This document shows positions 42,173-52,386 of a DNA stretch of 64,000 nucleotides, piece by piece. The DNA lies in contig JACQZE010000004.1 in assembly GCA_016207885.1 (NCBI GenBank), positions 113,652 through 177,651 on the forward strand, written 5' to 3'. The first letter of the stretch is position 1. The number at the start of each line of letters is the position of its first letter. Under the pieces are notes generated by a model that saw nothing but the letters and a program-made list of their open reading frames with translations, searched no databases and was not told the DNA's origin. The position numbers and the translations under genes are program-made. This DNA is from Nitrospirota bacterium. Its GTDB lineage: Bacteria > Nitrospirota > Thermodesulfovibrionia > UBA6902.

Positions 42173-42457
42173 TTATTTATTTAATATTTCCTCTATACTC
42201 TGGATCCCGATCAGCTTCACAACCTTGTTCTTTGATGTCTCGCCCGACATTATCTCAACATCCTTTTTTTTGACGCCGAGTTCTTTGGCAAGAAGCTCTA
42301 TGAGCTCCTTATTTGCCTTGCCGTCAACCGGTGCTGAGGTAAGTTTAACCTTTAATGCATCACCATATATGCCTATGATAGAGGAACGGGAAGAGCGGGG
42401 TTCTACCTTTATCTTGAGGATAAGCTCATGCTCTGCGCCCTGCTTTGATTTTTTCAT
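42173..42457 (-). CDS. yggU: UPF0235/DUF167 protein (YggU-like)
   Basis: A 94-residue soluble protein with the family signature KVKLTSAPVDGKANKELIELLAKE (only this stretch is diagnostic; shown partly as APVDGKANKELI) and VEIMSGETSKNKVV. The function is unknown. It overlaps the truB stop by 4 nt, and the spermidine-synthase-like gene follows after 30 nt, so it may link the infB cluster to that gene. Confidence 0.92.
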   Translation of the reverse strand: MKKSKQGAEHELILKIKVEPRSSRSSIIGIYGDALKVKLTSAPVDGKANKELIELLAKELGVKKKDVEIMSGETSKNKVVKLIGIQSIEEILNK

Positions 42458-43356
42458 TCAGCAAACACCACATCCATCTTTATAATGTTTCTCCCATCGT
42501 CATATCTGCCTATTGCTAACAGTTCATTATTGGGTGATAGTATCCTGATCCCCTGAGCTGTTTTAATATCATCGGAAAGCTCTGACCCCTGCCTGATATT
42601 GATCGCATTCCCATGGCTTACAGAAAGCACCATATCCTCTGTTATCTTAAATTCCGGCATATGTTTCAATGCGCTGTTTAAAGTATGGACCGCTTTGTTG
42701 TCTGAACTGGCAAGGTCCAGATCCTTAAGTTCATCTATCTTTAGGGCATCTTTCAGATTGAACTCCCCTATGGCGGTGCGCTGAAGTTCTGTCATGTGGG
42801 CGCCAACTCCGAGCTTCTGTCCGATATCATGACAAAGGGTCCTGATATATGTGCCCTTTGAACAGGCAACCTTTAACTTAACAAACGGCATATGAAAGTC
42901 CAGAAGTTCGATGCTCTTTATATTGACCTCTCTTGACGTTCGCGCAATATCAATCCCTTTTCTGGCATATTCATAGAGAGGCTTGCCTTTATGTTTTAAC
43001 GCGGAGAACATCGGCGGGAGCTGTGATATTTGACCTGTGAATAAAGACAGCACAGCTTTAATATCCGCCTCACTTACATCGACCCTGTCGGCTTTGGAAA
43101 TCACCTCTCCGTATGCGTCCTGCGTATCGGTTGATTCCCCGAGTTTCATGACAGCAACATACTCTTTGTCAGAGCCGGAGAGATATGTTGCAAGCCTCGT
43201 TGCCTTGTTAATGCAGATGAGAAGCAGGCCGGTTGCCATGGGGTCAAGAGTGCCGCAATGGCCCGCCTTCCTGAGCTTCAGTATCTTTTTTACTCTGGTA
43301 ACGGCGTCCTGGGATGTAATGTCTTTTGGCTTGTTAATGCTAAGAACGAGGTTCAT
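42454..43356 (-). CDS. truB: tRNA pseudouridine(55) synthase
   Basis: TruB makes pseudouridine at position 55 in the T-loop of tRNAs. The 300 residues show LSINKPKDITSQDAV at the start, GHCGTLDPMATGLLL with the catalytic Asp, CSKGTYIRTLCHDIG, and HMTELQRTAIGEF. Its start overlaps the nrnA end by 17 nt and its stop overlaps the DUF167 gene. The order infB-rbfA-nrnA-truB is a familiar operon. Confidence 0.95.
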   Translation of the reverse strand: MNLVLSINKPKDITSQDAVTRVKKILKLRKAGHCGTLDPMATGLLLICINKATRLATYLSGSDKEYVAVMKLGESTDTQDAYGEVISKADRVDVSEADIKAVLSLFTGQISQLPPMFSALKHKGKPLYEYARKGIDIARTSREVNIKSIELLDFHMPFVKLKVACSKGTYIRTLCHDIGQKLGVGAHMTELQRTAIGEFNLKDALKIDELKDLDLASSDNKAVHTLNSALKHMPEFKITEDMVLSVSHGNAINIRQGSELSDDIKTAQGIRILSPNNELLAIGRYDDGRNIIKMDVVFAE

Positions 43357-44323
43357 TTTTTAAGGCTTCCCTGACAGCATTCAGGATTGTACCCTTCACT
43401 TCATGTAGCGGGGCTTTTATACTGCATCCGGCAGCAGGGGCATGGCCTCCTCCTCCAAAACGTGCAACTATCTTCTGGACATCAACACGGCCTTTTGACC
43501 TGAGACTTACTTTGATCAAATCTTTTGTGTCTTCTCTGAAGAAGACGGCAACCTCAACACCCTTTATCTTGCGAGGCTGATCAACAAAGTTTTCAGTGTC
43601 CTCTGACGTTGTTCCTGTCTCTTTCAGCATCTCCTGAGTGACCGTGATCCAGGCTATGCCTCCCTCTTTCTCGATTGTTGCGTAAGCTGACGCAAGAAGC
43701 TGCATGGCGTTATACGGGACACTCTCATAGAGTTCCCTGCTTATCCACCATGGTTCAGCACCTGCGGCAACAAGCCTGGAAGCTATATGTAATGCCTCTG
43801 GAGTCGTGTTGGAATACCTGAAGCCTCCGGTATCAAAAAGAAGGGTCGTGTAAAGATTTGTGGCTATATCTTTATCTATCGCTACGCCAAGTTCAGTCAA
43901 TATCATGAATATAAGCTCGCCTGTTGCAGCAGCCTTAGTTTCAACCATGCTATGAAGCATAGTTTCACTATCCCATATCTCCTGGACATTATCAGGCAGT
44001 ATATGATGATCGATAATGATGACTGATTTTGCCTTGAGATCTTTGAGGCCTGTCCTCTCAATAGTATTGCAATCCACTATGAAGAGAACATCAAACTCTT
44101 TGTCAGTAACTTGTTGGGTGAGCAGGCCTGAAGAAGGAAGGAATTTGAGGTCAGCCGGTACAGTGTCCCTGTTAATGACCTGCACAGCTTTCCCCATCCT
44201 CTTTAAAGCTATCGCAAGCGCGATGCTTGCGCCTAAAGCGTCGCCATCAGGATTCAGATGGCTTGCTATAAGGAAATCATTACTCTTCTTTATCAGGCTT
44301 ATTAATTCCGGCGCTATCTTCAT
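43340..44323 (-). CDS. nrnA: Oligoribonuclease/PAP phosphatase (DHH family)
   Basis: NrnA degrades short RNAs and converts 3'-phosphoadenosine 5'-phosphate to AMP. The 327 residues have SHLNPDGDALGASIALA (first DHH metal motif), FIVDCNTIER, IIDHHILPD (DHH), DTGGFRYSNTTPEAL and the DHHA1 domain with GGGGHAPAAGCSI. It overlaps rbfA by 44 nt at its start. Confidence 0.94.
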   Translation of the reverse strand: MKIAPELISLIKKSNDFLIASHLNPDGDALGASIALAIALKRMGKAVQVINRDTVPADLKFLPSSGLLTQQVTDKEFDVLFIVDCNTIERTGLKDLKAKSVIIIDHHILPDNVQEIWDSETMLHSMVETKAAATGELIFMILTELGVAIDKDIATNLYTTLLFDTGGFRYSNTTPEALHIASRLVAAGAEPWWISRELYESVPYNAMQLLASAYATIEKEGGIAWITVTQEMLKETGTTSEDTENFVDQPRKIKGVEVAVFFREDTKDLIKVSLRSKGRVDVQKIVARFGGGGHAPAAGCSIKAPLHEVKGTILNAVREALKNEPRS

Positions 44324-44684
44324 TATTCTCTGTTAATATCTCTTCGGTCTTTATCTCGCTCAGTATCTTGTCTATCTTTTTGCCGTATTCAACTCCGGAG
44401 TCTATCTTGAAGTGTATTTTAGGAAGTATCCTCATCCTGATATTCCTCGCAAGCTCGCTTCTTATAAAAGGTGTGGAGTGAGCGAGTATCTCAAGAACGG
44501 TACCGCGTTTTGAGTCATCAAGGACGCTTATGAATATTGTCGCGTGCCTGAGGTCATCAGTGACCTTTGCGCCTGTCACTGTTAAGAAACCGAGTTTAGG
44601 GTTATCGAGTTTATGTGTAATAATGTTGGCAGTCTCTTCCTTTATCAGGTCGCTTACCCTTGCTGAACGTTTAAATGGATGCAT
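44280..44684 (-). CDS. rbfA: Ribosome-binding factor A
   Basis: RbfA binds the immature 30S subunit and helps 16S processing, especially in the cold. The 134 residues carry RSARVSDLIKEETANII, DPRHATI-like DDLRHATIFISVL, LARNIRMRILPKIHFKID and GKKIDKILSEI. An extra acidic tail (about 118-134) exceeds the core and is partly shared with the nrnA start. It follows infB by 36 nt. Confidence 0.95.
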   Translation of the reverse strand: MHPFKRSARVSDLIKEETANIITHKLDNPKLGFLTVTGAKVTDDLRHATIFISVLDDSKRGTVLEILAHSTPFIRSELARNIRMRILPKIHFKIDSGVEYGKKIDKILSEIKTEEILTENNEDSAGINKPDKEE

Positions 44685-44720
44685 AATGATAAATCAAGAA
44701 GCCTGAATCGGGGTTCAATA

Positions 44721-47093
44721 TTAATCAGAAAGTTTTGTGGCGACCTTCTCTATCAGATAATTTTCAAGAATATCGCCGACCTTAATATCGTTAAAGTTAT
44801 CCACCAGAATACCGCATTCAAACCCTGTCTGAACCTCCCTGACATCTTCTTTAAATCTCTTTAAGGAGGCTATCTTACTTTCATAAACAACGACACTATC
44901 CCTTATAACCCTTACGCCGGAACTTGCCCTGCTCATCATCCCGTCAATCACATAACAGCCGGCAATAGATCCTACCTTTGAAGCTTTAAAAACACCTCTG
45001 ACCTCGGCGCGGCCTAATACTTTTTCATTAAACGTAGGAGCAAGAAGGCCTTCAAGCGCCTTTCTTACGTCATTGATAGCTTCATAGATAACATTATAAA
45101 GTTCAATATCTACGCCTTCCCTTTCTGCAAGTGCGGCAGCCTTGGCATCAGGACGGACATTAAAGCCGACAATTATGGCGTTAGATGCTGAAGCAAGCAT
45201 GATATCAGACTCATTTATGCCTCCGGCCCCGGTATGGATGACCTTGACCTGGACATCTGAAGTGCTCAGGTTTTCAAGAGAATCCTTGACCGCTTCTACA
45301 GAACCCTGTACGTCAGCCTTGATAATTATGTTAAGGTCTCTTATCTCTCCTTCCTTAACCTTTTCAAAGAACTCATCAAGGGTCACCTTCTTCATAGGAG
45401 CCGCAACCGTTCTCTGCTTCTGAAGCCTGGTAACAGCTATCTGCCTTGCCCTCCTCTCATCCTCAAGAACAACAAATACATCACCCGTCTGTGGAATGTC
45501 CGGAAGGCCGATAACTTCAACCGGAGTTGAAGGCCCTGCAGTATCGATCTTCTTGCCGTTGTCATCCAGGAGAGCCCTGACCCTTCCGGCTATCGTGCCT
45601 ACAAGGTATGAATCTCCTGTCTTCAGGGTTCCGGATTCAATTAAAACAGTGGCAATAGGCCCTCTTCCCTTATCAAGCTTTGCCTCAATGACCGTGCCTC
45701 GTGCCGCTCTGTTATAATCAGCTTTCAGCTCAAGCACCTCAGCCTGAAGAAGGATCATCTCAAGGAGGCTTTCTATGCCTGTCCCTTTCTTTGCCGATAC
45801 TTCCACAAAGATATTTTCTCCGCCCCATGCTTCGGAAACCACATTGTATTGAGACAGTTCATTCCTGACCCTTGAGACATCTGCTTCAGGTTTGTCTATC
45901 TTATTGACTGCAACTATAATAGGGACATTAGCTGCCTTGGCATGATTAATGGCCTCGATCGTCTGAGGCATAACGCCATCATCAGCAGCCACTACAAGGA
46001 CGACTATATCAGTGACTTTAGCGCCCCTTGCCCTCATCATTGTGAATGCCTCATGCCCCGGAGTATCGAGAAATACGATCTCCTTTTCCTTAACTTTTAT
46101 CTTGTAAGCGCCTATATGCTGTGTTATGCCTCCTGATTCCGACTCTGTGACCTTTGTCTTTCTTATGGTGTCAAGCAATGTGGTTTTGCCATGGTCAACA
46201 TGCCCCATGATTGTAACTATCGGGGGACGATGCATCAACGCTGCCTCATCTACATCCGCAAGCTGAAGCAGTTCTTCCTCGCTTTCAACCTTGGTGGGCT
46301 CTATCTTGATATCATATGTCTCTGCAACTATTTGAGCGGCATCAGCATCAAGAGGCTGGTTTATAGTGGCCATGTATCCAAGCTCCATAAACTTCTTGAT
46401 GACATCCGGAAGCTTCTGGCCTATCAACTCTGCAAACTCTTTTACAGTGGTGCCTTCCCTGAACTTGAGAATACGCTTGCGCGGTTGTGTAGACAATGGG
46501 GGAGCGATCGTATCAACACTCTTTAACTGGGGCTTCTTTTCAGCCTTCTTGTGATGGGCCTGAAAGGCAAACCCTTTATTGCCGGCTTCAACTCTTCGGA
46601 TAGAGTCAAATGCCTTCATCATACCGGGCTTATTCTTGAACTTGGACTTGTTATCGCGGGCTTTTTCAATTTTAGCTGTTTCTTCAGCAGAAACAGATTT
46701 GTTAGAAATCCCTTCCGTTTCCTCAGCCTTTTTCACAAAAGAAGGTTTTGCAGTTTCTTCTCTCTTTGCTCCCTCTTTATCTTTAGGCTTCTCTTCTGCT
46801 TTCTTTATTTTTGCAGGTGCAACTGACTTATTTTCTTTGTTTACCTTATCATCCGGCTTGGAAGGCTTCTGCTTTGCAGCCGTAGTCTTTTTTTGAACCT
46901 TTGATACAGTTTGCTCTTCAGTCTTTTCCCCGCCTTTTTTATTAAAGAACTGGATTATCTTAAAGGCTATATCTTCGTCTATGCTTGAAGCATGGGATTT
47001 GGCCTCAATTCCAAGCTCATTAAGTTTGGCAAGTATCTCCTTATTGCTGACACCTACCTCTTTTGAAAGTTCATGAACCCTTTTTTTTGCCAT
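44721..47093 (-). CDS. infB: Translation initiation factor IF-2
   Basis: IF-2 is the GTPase that brings fMet-tRNA to the 30S subunit. The 790 residues have an N-terminal IF2_N helix-turn ([16 protein letters not shown]), a charged Lys/Glu-rich linker, a second IF2_N, the GTPase with [31 protein letters not shown] and the C-terminal domains with the LLEDFKEDV-type end seen here as [17 protein letters not shown]. nusA and rimP, which usually precede infB, are absent; a plus-strand rpmB lies there instead. Confidence 0.96.
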   Translation of the reverse strand: MAKKRVHELSKEVGVSNKEILAKLNELGIEAKSHASSIDEDIAFKIIQFFNKKGGEKTEEQTVSKVQKKTTAAKQKPSKPDDKVNKENKSVAPAKIKKAEEKPKDKEGAKREETAKPSFVKKAEETEGISNKSVSAEETAKIEKARDNKSKFKNKPGMMKAFDSIRRVEAGNKGFAFQAHHKKAEKKPQLKSVDTIAPPLSTQPRKRILKFREGTTVKEFAELIGQKLPDVIKKFMELGYMATINQPLDADAAQIVAETYDIKIEPTKVESEEELLQLADVDEAALMHRPPIVTIMGHVDHGKTTLLDTIRKTKVTESESGGITQHIGAYKIKVKEKEIVFLDTPGHEAFTMMRARGAKVTDIVVLVVAADDGVMPQTIEAINHAKAANVPIIVAVNKIDKPEADVSRVRNELSQYNVVSEAWGGENIFVEVSAKKGTGIESLLEMILLQAEVLELKADYNRAARGTVIEAKLDKGRGPIATVLIESGTLKTGDSYLVGTIAGRVRALLDDNGKKIDTAGPSTPVEVIGLPDIPQTGDVFVVLEDERRARQIAVTRLQKQRTVAAPMKKVTLDEFFEKVKEGEIRDLNIIIKADVQGSVEAVKDSLENLSTSDVQVKVIHTGAGGINESDIMLASASNAIIVGFNVRPDAKAAALAEREGVDIELYNVIYEAINDVRKALEGLLAPTFNEKVLGRAEVRGVFKASKVGSIAGCYVIDGMMSRASSGVRVIRDSVVVYESKIASLKRFKEDVREVQTGFECGILVDNFNDIKVGDILENYLIEKVATKLSD

Positions 47094-47242
47094 TATTCTC
47101 CCTTGCCGGATACCTTAAATGCCGTCTGGATAAAAAAGACTTTTTTACACTGAACTGCTATAATTTAGTTCTTGTAACAAAAGAACACATAATGTTATCA
47201 TAAGTGCTCTTTTAATTCAATCTTCTCAAGGAGGAAGTACAA

Positions 47243-47431
47243 ATGGCAGTATGCTCAGTTTGTGAAAAGCAGAGAGTAGTAGGCAACAATGTCAGTCACG
47301 CCAATAACAAGACAAAACGTGTCTTCAGGCCTAATCTGCAGAAGATGCGGGTACAGACCGAACACGGGACAAAAAAGCTTCATGTATGCTCAAGATGCCT
47401 GCGTTCAGGAAAGATCAAAAAGGCAGTATAA
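47243..47431 (+). CDS. rpmB: 50S ribosomal protein L28, zinc-binding form
   Basis: This 62-residue ribosomal protein starts [11 protein letters not shown], with [17 protein letters not shown] (a key signature) and ends [12 protein letters not shown]. Two CxxC pairs indicate the zinc-binding version. AAGGAGG precedes the ATG. It diverges from infB, with 149 bp between, and is followed by dciA 35 nt later. Confidence 0.96.
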   Translation: MAVCSVCEKQRVVGNNVSHANNKTKRVFRPNLQKMRVQTEHGTKKLHVCSRCLRSGKIKKAV

Positions 47432-47466
47432 TAATTATCAGTTACCAATGATTAATTGTTATTCCC

Positions 47467-47904
47467 ATGCACTCTCTTAATGGCCTCCTGAAAAAATACT
47501 TTAAAGAGTCAGGCATTGAGAGCGGGCTTCTGGTCAACAAGCTGCAGAAACATTGGCCAAAGATCGTTGGCAAAACCATTGCAGCACACACGTCACCTGA
47601 AGCGATCAAAGACAAACAGCTTACCATAGCTGTTGACACTCCACAGTGGATGCATCATCTCGGCTTCTTTAAGGAAGAGATATCTGAAAAGCTTAAGACG
47701 TATGACATGACAGAGATCAGATTCAAACTGGGCAGGCTCTCAAAAGTTGACGACAGAAGCCAGGCACTAAATAAACCTGACCTCTCCAAAGATGACCTTG
47801 CTTACATTGAAGACATATTGAAAGGTTGTAATGATCCTGAATTAAAAGAGAAGCTGAAAAACCTTATCACCCACGGGCTGACAGAAGGAAGAAGGAAGAC
47901 TTAG
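47467..47904 (+). CDS. dciA: DciA-like helicase loader protein (DUF721)
   Basis: DciA family proteins help place the replicative helicase. This 145-residue copy has the DUF721 core WPKIVGKTIAAHTSPEAIKDK followed by LTIAVDTPQWMHHLGFFKEEI (both only partly quoted) and the FKLG strand. A charged C-terminal tail follows. No ribosome site is clear, and the start could vary by one codon. It converges on clpX with a 5-nt gap. Confidence 0.85.
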   Translation: MHSLNGLLKKYFKESGIESGLLVNKLQKHWPKIVGKTIAAHTSPEAIKDKQLTIAVDTPQWMHHLGFFKEEISEKLKTYDMTEIRFKLGRLSKVDDRSQALNKPDLSKDDLAYIEDILKGCNDPELKEKLKNLITHGLTEGRRKT

Positions 47905-47909
47905 ACAGT

Positions 47910-49166
47910 CTACGCAGACTCTGCCTTTTCTTCAAAAAGCAGAACCGGTTTCCCATTATTATTGACCACCACGTCTGTAATCAGGCACTCCTTGATCCCC
48001 TTTTGTGAAGGGATCTCGTACATAATATCAAGCATGACGTTCTCAAGTATCGCCCTCAATCCCCTGGCGCCTGTCTTGCGCTTCACTGCCTCTCTTGCTA
48101 TAGAAATAATAGCCTCTTCAGTAAACCTGAGCTTTATACTATCAAAAGAAAACAGCTTCTGATACTGCTTGATTATCGAATTCTTCGGCTCAGTAAGTAT
48201 CCTTACCAGTGCATGTTCCTTTAACTCATCAAGGGTTGCAAATACAGGAAGCCTTCCGACAAATTCAGGAATTAGCCCGTACTTTATAAGGTCCTGTGGC
48301 TCTACCATTGTGAGAACCTCGCCTATCGGCTTCTTATGGCTGCTCCTCAACTCCGCGCCAAATCCTACAGTAGTTTTAGAAGTTCTCTTCTCAATTATAT
48401 CCTCGATCCCGACAAATGCCCCGCCGCATATAAAGAGTATGTTGGAGGTATTTACCTGGACAAACTCCTGCTGGGGGTGTTTTCTTCCGCCCTGCGGAGG
48501 AATATTGGCGATCGTGCCTTCAATTATTTTAAGAAGGGCCTGCTGAACCCCTTCACCGGAAACATCCCTGGTTATCGAGACATTCTCTGTCTTCCGGCCT
48601 ATTTTATCAATCTCATCAATATATATTATGCCCCTCTGCGCCCTCTCAACATCATAGTCAGCAGCCTGAAGAAGCTTGAGTATTATATTCTCTACATCTT
48701 CCCCTACATATCCTGCTTCTGTAAGTGTTGTAGCATCAGCTATGGTAAAAGGCACATTAAGCATCTTTGCAAGGGTCTGCGCAAGAATTGTCTTGCCTGT
48801 GCCGGTCGGGCCTATAAGCAGTATATTGCTCTTCTCAAGGTCAATATCAGAATCGTCCGGATTATTGATCCTCTTATAGTGATTATGCACAGCAACAGAG
48901 AGGATTTTCTTAGCCTTATCCTGCTCAATGACATAATCATCAAGAAAGCCCTTGATATCTTTTGGAGTAGGAATGTTCTGAGCGACACCTATATCTACCG
49001 ATGAGTCAAACTCCTCAGCCATTATCTCGTTGCACAGATTCACACAGTCATCACAGATATATACTGTAGGGCCTGCGATCAGCTTTCTGACATCCTTCTG
49101 TCCTTTTCCGCAGAAGGAACATTTCAGCATATCATCCTTGGCCCCTGTCTTTTTATTGTCTTCCAT
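47910..49166 (-). CDS. clpX: ATP-dependent Clp protease ATPase subunit
   Basis: ClpX unfolds substrates and feeds them to ClpP. The 418 residues show the zinc-binding N-domain ([11 protein letters not shown] and CDDCVNLC), Walker [11 protein letters not shown], Walker [11 protein letters not shown], the pore loop GYVGED and the [22 protein letters not shown] region with the ClpP-binding loop. It follows clpP by 11 nt. Confidence 0.97.
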   Translation of the reverse strand: MEDNKKTGAKDDMLKCSFCGKGQKDVRKLIAGPTVYICDDCVNLCNEIMAEEFDSSVDIGVAQNIPTPKDIKGFLDDYVIEQDKAKKILSVAVHNHYKRINNPDDSDIDLEKSNILLIGPTGTGKTILAQTLAKMLNVPFTIADATTLTEAGYVGEDVENIILKLLQAADYDVERAQRGIIYIDEIDKIGRKTENVSITRDVSGEGVQQALLKIIEGTIANIPPQGGRKHPQQEFVQVNTSNILFICGGAFVGIEDIIEKRTSKTTVGFGAELRSSHKKPIGEVLTMVEPQDLIKYGLIPEFVGRLPVFATLDELKEHALVRILTEPKNSIIKQYQKLFSFDSIKLRFTEEAIISIAREAVKRKTGARGLRAILENVMLDIMYEIPSQKGIKECLITDVVVNNNGKPVLLFEEKAESA

Positions 49167-49177
49167 TATTTATCCCG

Positions 49178-49765
49178 TTACTTTTTTAGTGATACTATCA
49201 CGTCATCTACAATGCCGTATTTCTTTGCCTCTTCGCCGGACATGAAATAATCCCTCTCTGTATCTTCCCGAACCTTGGCTACATCCTGTCCTGTATGTTT
49301 TGCGAGTATTTTGTTAAGTGAATCCTTTATCTTCAGTATCTCCTTAGCGTGTATCTCAATATCAGATGCCTGGCCGTAAGCGCCGCCCGTAGGCTGGTGT
49401 ATCATCACTCGTGAATGAGGAAGCGAAAAACGCTTGCCTTTTGTGCCTGCGGATAAAAGCAGGGCGCCCATGCTGGCAGCCTGTCCTATACAATAAGTGG
49501 CGATATCAGGCTTTATATACTGCATTGTATCATATATGGCAAGGCCCGAAGAGACAGCGCCTCCAGGGGAATTAACATAAAGATGAATATCCTTGTCCGG
49601 GTCTTCTGTCTGAAGAAACAAGAGCTGTGCAATTACCGTATTAGCGACATTATCATCAACAGGACTCCCTAAAAATACAATCCTGTCCTTAAGCAGCCTG
49701 GAATAAATGTCATAAGCCCTTTCCGACCTTTCAGACCGCTCCACTACTATAGGTATTAAATTCAA
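49178..49765 (-). CDS. clpP: ATP-dependent Clp protease proteolytic subunit
   Basis: ClpP is the serine peptidase chamber. The 195 residues contain the catalytic triad: Ser in [10 protein letters not shown], His in [12 protein letters not shown] and Asp in the ERDYFMS region, with [12 protein letters not shown] near the start. It follows tig by 21 nt and precedes clpX, giving the classical tig-clpP-clpX order. Confidence 0.97.
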   Translation of the reverse strand: MNLIPIVVERSERSERAYDIYSRLLKDRIVFLGSPVDDNVANTVIAQLLFLQTEDPDKDIHLYVNSPGGAVSSGLAIYDTMQYIKPDIATYCIGQAASMGALLLSAGTKGKRFSLPHSRVMIHQPTGGAYGQASDIEIHAKEILKIKDSLNKILAKHTGQDVAKVREDTERDYFMSGEEAKKYGIVDDVIVSLKK

Positions 49766-49786
49766 TTCTCTCTCCTGTAATAAATG

Positions 49787-51049
49787 TTATTGGATCACTG
49801 CTTTTTCTAATAAATATTCTAACACGTTATCCGCGAATAGTCTGCTCTTCATCGCATCCATAGAGCCTTCTCTAACGCTGTAAAGCTTGGTCAACTCCTC
49901 AAGCCCCAGGTTATGGCGTGCAGCTATCTCCTCCATAGCCTTTTTAATGTCATCATCATTCACAGCAATATTCTCTTTCTTGCCGATAGCCTCGATTATA
50001 ATTACACTCTTCACATTCTCCCTGGCGGTAGCCTCGTAATCCTTGCTCAACTCCTCATCAGATTTAACAGCCACGCCCCTTCTGGAAGCATTTTCCTGCA
50101 TCTGCTGGATAAAGCTCTCGATCTCGCTCTTCACCATTGAAGCAGGGACTTCAATATCATTGTCCTTAATGATCTTATTGATGATATCTTTTTTATAGGC
50201 GAGGTTCATTTCACTCTTTTTTCTATCGCTTATATCATCTCTGATCTTCTGTTTAAGTTCATCTAATGTGTCACATTCAAACTCATTGGCAAGAATTTCA
50301 TTCAGCGGCGGAATCTCTCTCTTCTTGGTCTCGGCAACCGTGACCTTGAACAAGACCTCTTTGCCTGCAACGGCAGTGTTTGGATGGTCTTTTTCAAAGT
50401 TTATCTTCACCTCAAATGCATCCCCCTTCTTCTTGCCGAGCATAGCCTCGCTGAACTCTTTCGGCGTCTCGTCAGCGCCCTGCAGGAGAGTGAGATCCTT
50501 TTGAGACATTTCTTCACTCTTTTTGCCGTCTATGAATGCATCCGCATCGATTACAGCGATGTCGCCCTTTTCAACCCCGGTCTCAGAAACAGTAAAGAGC
50601 ACTTTGCTCTCCCGAAGGATCTCAAGCGCCTTATTTATCTCTTCGTCCTCAACTGTAAACGTCTTCTTCTCTAAAACAATGCCGTCATATTTTATACCGC
50701 TTACGTCAGGCTTGACCTCAACAGTAAGTGAGAATACAAGAGGCTGATCTGCCTTGATATCCAGCCGGCCTTCAATATTGGGGTAATCAACAGGCTCAAT
50801 CTTGGCCTCGTCTATCGCCCTTGAATAATATTCAGGGATTATCTTCTCTATGACCTCGCCTTCTATGCTCTTGCCGTATTTTTTTTCAAGGATGGCGCGG
50901 GGCGCTTTACCCGGCCTGAAGCCCGGCACCCTTACGCTCGCATTAAGCCTGCTGTATGCGCTTGAAAGTTCATTGGCAATCACTTCTGAAGGGATACTGA
51001 TGCTGAGTTTTCTCGTTGTTGGATTTATTTCCTGAACTTCCTGGAGCAT
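49787..51049 (-). CDS. tig: Trigger factor chaperone
   Basis: Trigger factor binds nascent chains at the ribosome exit. The 420 residues include the ribosome-binding loop in VPGFRPGKAPRAILEKKYGK, a PPIase-like domain (about 155-245, with KGDIAVIDADAFIDG), and the C-terminal helical domain. The first gene of the tig-clpP-clpX group, it lies 36 nt after the DsrE-like gene on the same strand. Confidence 0.96.
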   Translation of the reverse strand: MLQEVQEINPTTRKLSISIPSEVIANELSSAYSRLNASVRVPGFRPGKAPRAILEKKYGKSIEGEVIEKIIPEYYSRAIDEAKIEPVDYPNIEGRLDIKADQPLVFSLTVEVKPDVSGIKYDGIVLEKKTFTVEDEEINKALEILRESKVLFTVSETGVEKGDIAVIDADAFIDGKKSEEMSQKDLTLLQGADETPKEFSEAMLGKKKGDAFEVKINFEKDHPNTAVAGKEVLFKVTVAETKKREIPPLNEILANEFECDTLDELKQKIRDDISDRKKSEMNLAYKKDIINKIIKDNDIEVPASMVKSEIESFIQQMQENASRRGVAVKSDEELSKDYEATARENVKSVIIIEAIGKKENIAVNDDDIKKAMEEIAARHNLGLEELTKLYSVREGSMDAMKSRLFADNVLEYLLEKAVIQ

Positions 51050-51085
51050 ATCACCTCACATGGTTTTTTTACTTTGAAAAGGCTG

Positions 51086-51355
51086 TTAGTAGGGAACTAC
51101 AATGTCGTAATCCACAAGCATCTTTGCTATCTCTTCAGTGCTCTTCTGCTCATAAGGATTTTCCGGATTGTTGGTAAATATCTTAACGTCAAGATCCTGC
51201 ATGGTTTCGAGGTTAAGCTCATTGTCAGGATTCATCTCAACCTTCTTATCCATAATAAATACATGGATCTGATCATCAGCCAGCGTAGCTCCGACTCCCA
51301 TCCTGAGCGCCTCGTCCACTCTGTCTTTTACGATTATTGCAATTTTTTTAGCCAT
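51086..51355 (-). CDS. DsrE-like small protein
   Basis: This 89-residue protein begins MAKKIAIIVKDRVDEALRMG, with LADDQIHVFIMDK and a KMLVDYDIVV end, a pattern seen in small DsrE/DsrF-like sulphur-carrier folds. No catalytic Cys is seen, so sulphur transfer is doubtful. GGAGGG lies 6-11 nt upstream. It is on the same strand as tig. Confidence 0.6.
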   Translation of the reverse strand: MAKKIAIIVKDRVDEALRMGVGATLADDQIHVFIMDKKVEMNPDNELNLETMQDLDVKIFTNNPENPYEQKSTEEIAKMLVDYDIVVPY

Positions 51356-51408
51356 ATCGCCCTCCTATTAAATAAGTTGGCATATATTATAATAATAAAA
51401 CAAATAAA

Positions 51409-52386
51409 ATGCCAAGCATCTCAATAGTTATCCCAAATTACAATATGGCCGGAACCATAGGAATCTGTCTTGAGGCAGCTTTTGCTTCCCAATGCGATGA
51501 TTTTGAAGTAATAGTCGTTGATGACAATTCTTCAGACAACTCTGTTGATATTATTAAAAAATTCCCGTGCAGGATCATTTGTCTTAATGAAAACGCAGGA
51601 GCCTCAAAAGCAAGAAATATCGGCGCACAAAACAGCCTCGGCGATATCATCTTCTTTACTGATGCTGACTGCCTTCTTCAAAAAATGACTCTTTCCGCAG
51701 CAAGCAGGGCATTATCAAAAGAAGGAGATGTCGTACTCGGCGGAACTTATACTGTTGAACCATTTGATAAAGACTTTTTCAGCCGCTTTCAGTCAGTATT
51801 CATTAACTATTCCGAGACTAAAAATACTGTTGCCCCGGATTATATAGCAACACACGCGATGGCAATGCATTCGCAAACATTTAGAGAAAGCGGCGGCTTT
51901 CCTGAAGATTTCCTGCCGATGCTGGAGGATGTCGAATTCAGCCACCGTATGAAGAGGTCAGGAAAGAGGCTTGTAATGGATCCCGATATTAAGGTACAGC
52001 ATGTATTCAACTTTTCCTTCTATCGTTCAGTTAAAAACGCATTCAAAAAATCCAGATACTGGATAATGTACTCGCTTGCAAATAAAGACTTGGCCGCTGA
52101 TTCAGGGTGTGCATCATCTGAACTGAAATTCAATGTATTATCTTTTTTTGCCGTTCTCCTTCTTCTTGCATCATGGGCGGCCTTTCAGACTCAGCTCTCT
52201 TTATCACTTATTCCATTCATATTAATTTTAAATATCATATCAAGCAGAAGACTGATCCTGGCTTTCTATAAAGCAGGCGGCGCTAAGTTCGCAATCCTTT
52301 CGCTGCTCTACTGGATGACGATCTATCCTGTACCTGTAAGCGCCGGGGGAATGTACGGCATAATAAGCTCCTTATTAAAAAAATGA
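51409..52386 (+). CDS. Glycosyltransferase family 2 with C-terminal membrane helices
   Basis: This 325-residue protein transfers a sugar from a nucleotide sugar. The GT-A domain has SIVIPNYNMAGTI, VVDDNSSDNSVDI, NAGASKARNIGA, the metal-binding DADC (FFTDADCLLQ) and a later PMLEDVEFSHRM with the catalytic Glu-Asp. The last 80 residues hold two or three hydrophobic segments. Its stop overlaps the radical SAM gene by 4 nt, so the two act together. Confidence 0.9.
   Translation: MPSISIVIPNYNMAGTIGICLEAAFASQCDDFEVIVVDDNSSDNSVDIIKKFPCRIICLNENAGASKARNIGAQNSLGDIIFFTDADCLLQKMTLSAASRALSKEGDVVLGGTYTVEPFDKDFFSRFQSVFINYSETKNTVAPDYIATHAMAMHSQTFRESGGFPEDFLPMLEDVEFSHRMKRSGKRLVMDPDIKVQHVFNFSFYRSVKNAFKKSRYWIMYSLANKDLAADSGCASSELKFNVLSFFAVLLLLASWAAFQTQLSLSLIPFILILNIISSRRLILAFYKAGGAKFAILSLLYWMTIYPVPVSAGGMYGIISSLLKK

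Noticed and set aside
48336-49004. 222-residue plus-strand ORF
   Set aside because: Lies fully antisense to clpX, has no family features and no ribosome site.
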